15,855 bases of DNA from Clostridium sp. CAG:964 (GTDB lineage: Bacteria; Bacillota; Clostridia; Oscillospirales; Acutalibacteraceae): the NCBI GenBank assembly GCA_000435335.1, contig FR891315.1, positions 1-15,855 on the forward strand, in the 5' to 3' direction. A program made the position numbers and the translations under genes. This document shows positions 1 through 5,200 of this stretch, piece by piece. The first letter of the stretch is position 1, and the number at the start of each line of letters is the position of its first letter. The notes below the pieces were generated by a model that saw nothing but the letters and a program-made list of their open reading frames with translations, was not told the DNA's origin and ran no database searches.

Positions 1-248
1 TTTATGAAACACACGATGTTACTATTTGCAATAACTGTGGAGCTGACATTACAAACGATGAGTATAGAGAAACGCATATGATTGCACACGCTGAAGCAGG
101 CGAATTAAAGGGTTGGCACAATGAATGGCGTGAGATTCAGGTAGGAACAAAAACCACAATAGTTCCTGAAAAAGGACATTGGGAAAAAAGGATAGTAAAG
201 CCGGCGTGGACTGAAAAAAAGCTTGTCCGTGAAGCAGGCTGGTATTGA
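1..248 (+). CDS. C-terminal fragment of a zinc-finger-like protein
   Basis: The frame starting at base 3 is open to a TGA at 246-248, so only the last 81 residues of a larger protein are present. The fragment has a CxxC pair (CNNCG) followed by a HxxxH pair (HMIAH), spaced as in a C2H2 zinc knuckle. It then has a Trp-, Lys- and Thr-rich tail containing VGTKT, VKPAWTEK and a terminal REAGWY. I recall similar tails at the C-termini of proteins from Clostridia and their mobile elements, often as repeats, but no function is established for them that I know of. The gene is followed immediately by two strong hairpin terminators and so ends its own transcription unit. Zinc binding is inferred from residue spacing only. 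The role of the whole protein cannot be judged from this fragment. Confidence 0.7.
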   Translation, partial: YETHDVTICNNCGADITNDEYRETHMIAHAEAGELKGWHNEWREIQVGTKTTIVPEKGHWEKRIVKPAWTEKKLVREAGWY

Positions 249-253
249 TATTA

Positions 254-280
254 AAAAGCAGAGCAAAAAGCTCTGCTTTT
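254..280 (+). terminator. Intrinsic terminator T1
   Basis: A perfect 11-bp stem (254-264 pairs with 270-280) has an AAAAA loop, a GCAGAGC/GCTCTGC core and flanking A and T runs. It lies 5 bases after the stop of the upstream gene. The A and T runs make it plausible in both directions. A nearly identical hairpin is at 697-721. Confidence 0.85.
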
Positions 281-287
281 GCTTTTT

Positions 288-313
288 AAGACAGCTATTG
301 AGCTGTCTTTTTT
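288..313 (+). terminator. Intrinsic terminator T2 (first copy)
   Basis: The stem 288-296/301-309 (core GACAGCT, loop ATTG, AGCTGTC) is followed by a T run. It is 7 bases downstream of T1, giving tandem terminators. The same hairpin occurs at 2104-2126. Each copy lies directly upstream of a ribosome site, so it could also work as a 5' leader attenuator for the next gene. Confidence 0.75.
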
Positions 314-337
314 ATTTGCAAAAAGGAGGTGGTAATT
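288..337 (+). repeat. Direct repeat, copy 1 (T2 hairpin plus ribosome site)
   Basis: About 50 bases match 2103-2152 with only a few substitutions and one-base length changes in homopolymer runs. The shared order is the GACAGCT hairpin, T run, ATTT, GC, A run, then GGAGGTG here or GGAAGTG in copy 2. Similarity ends at the start codon of the following ORF. This is a duplicated 5' leader rather than a shared coding segment. Confidence 0.8.
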
Positions 338-694
338 TTGAAAGAAAATTTAATAGATTGCCTGTCGTATGAAAACGACTTATTTAAAAAGATGATTGTA
401 AACTTAATACTTAATGGTAAGATAAGTATTAAAGAAGTTTCCAAAGAGTTGCGAATTAAGCATATGTCATTCTATGCGTCAGCACTAAGGATAAATAGGA
501 ACAGTTGCAATTTGTCTATAAAAATATTAAAATTAATTTTATCAGATATTGAATGTGTAGAAACACAATCACATAAAGATAAAATTCTTTTGATTTTTTC
601 TGCAGGACTTCAATATTTGGAAATAAATCACTCAGGAGATAAACAAATTGAGAATTTTAGAGAAACTATTCCGAAAGAAATATTGCGGAATTAG
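338..694 (+). CDS. Small unknown protein with possible helix-turn-helix segment
   Basis: This encodes 118 residues from a TTG start at 338. I prefer this start because the AGGAGGT ribosome site at 324-330 is then correctly spaced, whereas an upstream GTG at 329 overlaps that site. I do not recognise the family. The protein is mostly helical and rich in Lys, Ile and Leu. Residues of about 25-50, with ISIKEVSKEL followed by RIKHMSFYASAL, resemble a helix-turn-helix in which a second helix would read DNA, but this is weak. There is no signal peptide or membrane segment. The gene lies between the duplicated terminators T2 and T1', so it is a self-contained unit that could be a small regulator or cargo of the element. 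Confidence 0.6.
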   Translation: MKENLIDCLSYENDLFKKMIVNLILNGKISIKEVSKELRIKHMSFYASALRINRNSCNLSIKILKLILSDIECVETQSHKDKILLIFSAGLQYLEINHSGDKQIENFRETIPKEILRN

Positions 695-696
695 TT

Positions 697-721
697 AAAG
701 CAGAGCAAAAAGCTCTGCTTT
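697..721. terminator. Bidirectional terminator T1' (second copy of T1)
   Basis: A perfect 10-bp stem (697-706 with 712-721) has an AAAAA loop and the same GCAGAGC/GCTCTGC core as 254-280. It lies between the convergent stops of the plus-strand gene ending at 694 and the minus-strand gene ending at 737, so it can serve both. Confidence 0.85.
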
Positions 722-736
722 ATTTCTTTGGAGATA

Positions 737-1432
737 TTAAGAATTATTTTGAAACATATATTTTCCCTCTACTTTGCTAACAAAGGGTTTTAATGTTATC
801 AGAGTTTCATAAACAATTTGACGTATTGTTGCACTAAAAATTTCATCAAGTTTTGCTGAATAAATTTTTCCATTAATATCAATCTTTAAAGGATTTGCCT
901 CATTTCTGTTAAGTAATGCCATTGATTTACTTATCTCAGGAGAAACATGTGCCCCCTCCTTGTTAGCTATTAGAGTAACAACATCACTTCTAAAAAGAAT
1001 ATTATTTTCTATTTCGGATGCACCAAGACTAATTGCTGTTGTTTTTCTCCACCAAGTGTTAAAAGCATTATATTTATGTTTATCACTTTTTATGGGCACA
1101 GGATATAAAAAAATCGAACTGTCTTCGGCATGTGTCAATTGATACTGACATAAATTACAGCGAACAAATTTTGATTCATTTTCCAAAGGCATATTAATAG
1201 GATAAATAGCGTCGTTAAGAAAATCTGGTTTATTTTCTATGAAAATTTTGCAAAACTGTTCTAAAAGTGCATCTTTGGGATTATCTCTAGTTCCAAATAA
1301 AACCCTTAATTTCACCGCCATTTCTGTTGCATAAATGAGTTTTCCTTCATCATAATTATTAGAGAATTCCTCTAACAAAAGCAACTGTTCATTCATTTTT
1401 TGAAGAAACTCTTTTTTGCTTCGTTTTGGCAT
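737..1432 (-). CDS. Unknown 231-residue protein with a conserved GAHV-like motif
   Basis: The start is an ATG (complement of 1430-1432) preceded by GGGGG as a ribosome site. The N-terminal 25 residues are a charged helix. A CxxC pair is at 92-95 (CNLC), followed by FNTWWRK near 124-130. The most distinctive stretch is residues 148-165, with RSD, VVTLIANKEG and AHVSPE. It is followed by a C-terminal helix containing ATIRQIVYETL. That combination resembles an uncharacterised bacterial family carrying an 'ANxxGGAHVD' signature, which I know only as hypothetical proteins. There are no membrane segments. It is divergent from the gene at 1472 with 39 bases between starts. As the only minus-strand gene in the window it is probably cargo and not part of the transfer machinery. 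Defence or regulation are possible roles but are not shown by the sequence. Confidence 0.75.
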   Translation of the reverse strand: MPKRSKKEFLQKMNEQLLLLEEFSNNYDEGKLIYATEMAVKLRVLFGTRDNPKDALLEQFCKIFIENKPDFLNDAIYPINMPLENESKFVRCNLCQYQLTHAEDSSIFLYPVPIKSDKHKYNAFNTWWRKTTAISLGASEIENNILFRSDVVTLIANKEGAHVSPEISKSMALLNRNEANPLKIDINGKIYSAKLDEIFSATIRQIVYETLITLKPFVSKVEGKYMFQNNS

Positions 1433-1471
1433 ACAAATAACCCCCTAAATTTTATATAAGGATTTGATAAT

Positions 1472-1936
1472 ATGTATCTTTATGATTATATCTTACAAAT
1501 ATTAACAAACAATAACAAAACCGTGAATGAAGTGCTCTGGATTGGCGATAAGAATTATCAAATTTTAGTAGATGAATTTTTTCAACTAGCTATGAAGACA
1601 TTGCTCACACCTCCTAGTAGATTATGTGATGTTTATCCTCGAAATGTAGTAATCGCCGGAAAAGATTGGTGGTTGAAATATGATTATTCTGATGATAGCG
1701 GTAATTCATTAATGTTTTGTACCTATCCGAGGTGTCCTAAAAATATTATTCATATAACTTCGTTTAACCCAGTGGATGATAATCCCAATATACTTGACGA
1801 ATTAAAAAAGAATATTATTTCATCACAAAACACTGATCTAATAAATTTGTATAATAAACTTAATTCTGTTAATTATGATTTAGAAACTTTAGTTAGATAT
1901 ACAGAATACACTCAAAATAATTCCAATGAGAATTAA
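1472..1936 (+). CDS. Unknown 154-residue protein
   Basis: The start is an ATG with AAGGA about nine bases upstream. The protein is soluble and acidic-to-neutral, without a signal peptide, and its C-terminus is low in complexity (Asn-rich, TQNNSNEN). The middle is rich in aromatic residues: VIAGKDWWLKYDYSDDSG followed by MFCTYPRCPK. I recognise no family or catalytic motif. The gene is divergently paired with the 737-1432 gene, and the likely promoter of that gene lies inside the first codons of this one. The two may be regulated together. Both sit between repeated terminators T1' and T2', which suggests joint acquisition. The reading frame, ribosome site and length support a real gene. Confidence 0.65.
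   Translation: MYLYDYILQILTNNNKTVNEVLWIGDKNYQILVDEFFQLAMKTLLTPPSRLCDVYPRNVVIAGKDWWLKYDYSDDSGNSLMFCTYPRCPKNIIHITSFNPVDDNPNILDELKKNIISSQNTDLINLYNKLNSVNYDLETLVRYTEYTQNNSNEN
1485..1512 (-). promoter_or_regulatory. Candidate sigma-70-type promoter for the minus-strand gene
   Basis: Read on the minus strand, TTGTTT (1507-1512) and TATAAT (1485-1490) are 16 bases apart. This places a transcript start about 45 bases before the ATG at 1432. It overlaps the start of the divergent plus-strand gene. The TATAAT is a perfect match but such matches are common in AT-rich DNA. Confidence 0.35.
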
Positions 1937-2102
1937 AACACTTCATTTTTAACTTTTAGAAAATATTTAGAATTATTAACCCATTTGATTATATGACAAA
2001 GATTTTAACCCAAAAAGAAAAGCGTAGTCTATATTTTGCGTATGGTAACAGACTATTTTAGCGTTGAATGCTTATTTGAATAAAAAAGTGAATAAATCTA
2101 CT

Positions 2103-2152
2103 AGACAGCTATTGAGCTGTCTTTTTATTTTGCAAAAAAGGAAGTGAGAATT
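2103..2152 (+). repeat. Direct repeat, copy 2 (T2' hairpin plus ribosome site)
   Basis: This matches 288-337: the same GACAGCT-ATTG-AGCTGTC hairpin, T run, GC, A run and a degenerate ribosome site (GGAAGTG instead of GGAGGTG). It lies just upstream of the leader ORF and adhesin gene. The 292-base stretch 1937-2228 contains this repeat, the leader ORF and a hairpin. The first part, 1937-2100, shows only a weak TAGTCT/AGACTA inverted repeat and no convincing promoter. Confidence 0.8.
2104..2126 (+). terminator. Terminator or attenuator T2' upstream of the adhesin operon
   Basis: The 7-bp stem 2104-2110/2115-2121 has an ATTG loop, followed by five T and then ATTTT. It could end transcription from the 1472-1936 gene. 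If the operon promoter lies upstream of it, it could instead act as an attenuator. Confidence 0.65.
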
Positions 2153-2179
2153 ATGTATATGTATAACGACAGCAGTTAG
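2153..2179 (+). CDS. Eight-codon leader ORF (MYMYNDSS)
   Basis: An ATG at 2153 follows a reasonable ribosome site (AAGGAAG at 2138-2144, eight bases upstream). The ORF reads MYMYNDSS and stops at TAG 2177-2179. That stop lies at the end of the left arm and in the loop of the hairpin 2170-2190. The ORF is 49 bases before the adhesin start. It may be a leader peptide whose translation affects the hairpin, or the decayed start of a gene that once followed this duplicated leader. Without comparison to relatives neither can be preferred. Confidence 0.3.
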   Translation: MYMYNDSS

Positions 2180-2190
2180 CATAACTGCTG
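2170..2190 (+). promoter_or_regulatory. Perfect hairpin in the adhesin leader
   Basis: A nine-base stem (CAGCAGTTA 2170-2178 with TAACTGCTG 2182-2190) has a three-base loop. No T run follows, so it is not a simple terminator. It could be an operator dyad, an RNA structure controlling access to the ribosome site GAAAGGG at 2214-2220, or a processing site. Confidence 0.45.
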
Positions 2191-2228
2191 CAGCTTAAAA
2201 ATTAATAAGTTATGAAAGGGATAATATT

Positions 2229-5200
2229 ATGAAAGCGAAAAACTATTTTAAAGGGTTAACTGCCATAGTCTTGTCGGTGCTGACAATACTAACGACATTG
2301 CCGCTTACAGCGTTTGTTATGCCAACAGCTGCAACAAGTAACGACAGTACAAGCATTAACCTTACGCTGGGCGACAAGCTGCGTTATGATTCCGGCATTA
2401 ATTGGTCGACGCATCAAATGTATGCTGACGGCCGAATGGCTTATTGTGTCAATCCTAAGCTAACGGCACCGTCCGGAAAATACGGCAGTAACAACCTTAC
2501 CGCCGTATCAGAAAAGAGCAATACATTTGCAATGCTATACAAGGGTTTGCATTATGGATATGACGGTCACGGCTTTAACGCAAAGGTAGCTGCGTTTGGC
2601 AATAAGTCAATGAAGCAGCTAATGGATAAAGCAAAGTCTGACCATTGGCTTGGGGCAAGCGGCAACAGCTTATATTATTTGCTGACCCATAGGGTTTTGG
2701 CAAAAATATATGGTGACAAAGATTGGAGCTATGCTCTTACCTCTGACTGGATTAAGGCTGTTAATGAGCTTGAAGCGGCACTAAAAAAGGCTGCTAAGCT
2801 TAAATCAGAGTACAGTATGTATTTGCTAGACCCGAAAAATAATCAGCAAAAGGTTATCATTATGCAGGATAAGCTTGGAGGTCTTGAGATAATCAAAGAC
2901 AGCTCCAACCACACCCTAACAGATAATTCCGGCTGCTACAGCTTAAAGGGTGCTGAATTTACTGTTACAAACACAAAAACAAAAAAGTCATATACGATTA
3001 CGGCAAACACTAAAGTCGATGACGGCAGTGCTACCGTAAAGTATAAGGCTATCCTCAAAAACATTGTAGCCGGCACATACACTGTCAAGGAAACAAAAGC
3101 ACCAAAGGGATATGCTCTGTCAAAGGAAACAAAGACGGTGACAGTTAAAGCCGGCACAACCGCTGCAGCTTCTGTTACCTTTAAAGACCAGCCTCAAAGT
3201 GACCCAGTATATGTTCTGCTAAAGAAAACTAATGGCAACGGAAAGAAAATAGCCGGTGCAGAATTTACGGTTAGGTTTTACAAAGGCTATTTTACAAAAG
3301 CTGAAATAGAAAGCGGTAAGGCAGACAGTGCTTTCAAGAGGTATTGGACTATAAAGACAAATGAAAATGGTTACGCAGAATTGTTGAAAAAATATCTTGT
3401 TGACAGCAACAATGACTTTTATTATTCATCAGGCGAAAATCCTAACCCAGTACTTCCGCTAGGCACAGTAACCATTCAGGAAACAAAAGCCCCTGCCGGA
3501 TATGTCAAGGACAACACCTTATATGTTCAACAGATAACAAGTAATTCATCTTTGGCTTCTGTTTCCACCTACAACGAATTTACCAATGTAAACTCGCCAA
3601 GCACCTACTACAAGATTAAAAAGACCTCTGAGGACGGCGTTGTTGCAGGCGTGTCATTCAAGATATACGAGGGCAGCAAGGTTGACGAAGCTAAATATCT
3701 AAAGACAGTTAAGACAGGCTCTAACGGCGAAATCAAGGAAAAGCTTGATATAGGTACATATACCTTTGACGAGGTAAAAAGTGCCAAGTATGTAAGCCAA
3801 CCTGCAAAGACAATTACAATTACCGCCGAGAACACATCAGCAAATCCGGCAGTAATCAAATTTGAAAATAAGCTGAATGACGGCACGCTGAAAATAAGAA
3901 AAGCTTCAAGTGACGGCAATATATCTGGAATTAAATTTGAGATATACAAGGGTAAAGATACAGCCGGACAGCTTGTAGGTACATATGTAACCGATGACAG
4001 CGGTTTTATTACCAAGGACTTGAAGCCGGCAACATATTGTATCCACGAGATTGTTCCTGATGGATACAAGCCTGTAAGCGACAGAGTTATTACAATTCGA
4101 GCGAATCAGGAAAGAACAGTAACCTTCCGAAACATTAAAAGCGGCAGCCAAGTCAAAATTATTAAGGAAACCGATAACTATGACGCCGGTCCTTTCACTT
4201 GTAAAATTAATGAAGTAGACAAAGAAAATGGCACCGAAAAATTTGTGATGAGTGTTGATATAGACACTTACGAGCCTACTATAATCAACCTTGAGGACGG
4301 CACATATAAGATTACAGAAATTTTGACAGATAAGCAAAAACAGCTATGGCAGGAAATTAAGCCTGTGCAGTTTACTGTAAATCACGAAGTTGAGCTTATA
4401 ACCATAACCTTACAGAATCACGAAAAGACAGGCGATATTAAGGTTATTAAGACCGCAAGTGATAATTTTGTTGAGGGCAAGGAGTTCAGTCTATACGGAG
4501 AATCTGACGCAGGCTTTGAAATTCAAAGATGTGTTAGAACCACAAATAAAGACGGCATTGCAGTATTTGAAAATATTCCGGTTGGTAAATATGTCCTCGA
4601 AGAAGTAAGTAGCCACGCTATTTACAATGTACGATGTGATGTTGACCTTGACAATGTCCCTATCGAATGGAATAAGGTTACAAATGTTAGTATCAAGAAT
4701 GACGAAAAGACAACTACTTTTGAAGTTGTAAAAACCTCCGAGGACGGCAATGTAAAAGGCTTTGAATTTGAGATTACCGGCACAACGACCTCAGGCGACA
4801 GTGTTAAGCTGACGAAGCTTATCACAGATGATAAAGGACGAATTACCGGAAATCTTTATCCGGGGGAATATGTTGCTAAGGAAGTAAAAACACATAGCAA
4901 GTATATTCAGCCAAGTGAGCAGAAATTTACGATTGAGCAAACCACAAATGACAATCCGGCACCGGTGCAGTTATTCTTCTACAATGAGCTTAAAAAGGGC
5001 AGTCTTGAAATAACAAAGACAGCTTATGACGGCTTTATTGAGAATGTTGAGTTTAGCCTAACAAGCAAGGAAGATAGCAGCGTTGTATATCACACATTAA
5101 CAGACGAAACCGGTAAGGCAGTTCTTAATGATGTTCCGATTGGCGAATATATTTTGCGTGAGGAAAATATTGGTGAGCAGTATGTAGAGATTGGCGACAT

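Noticed and set aside
329..337. GTG start at 329 for the small unknown gene
   Set aside because: The GTG overlaps the AGGAGGT ribosome site itself. TTG at 338 has correct spacing and is preferred.
960..1142. Plus-strand 60-codon open frame within the minus-strand unknown gene
   Set aside because: It is an antisense shadow without a ribosome site, and the minus-strand frame is long, with a good start and a recognisable conserved segment.
2026..2058. TAGTCT/AGACTA inverted repeat as a possible transfer-origin or operator site
   Set aside because: The six-base arms are separated by a long AT-rich spacer, with no nick-site motif I can recognise and no link to the relaxase genes 11 kb away.
2076..2104. 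Possible promoter TTGAAT-17-TACTAG before the adhesin leader
   Set aside because: The -10 matches consensus at only three of six bases and transcription would begin within the T2' hairpin. It is too weak to annotate in AT-rich DNA.
3608..4337. Two overlapping minus-strand open frames opposite the adhesin
   Set aside because: They are antisense to Cna-B repeats, with no ribosome site and no family resemblance.
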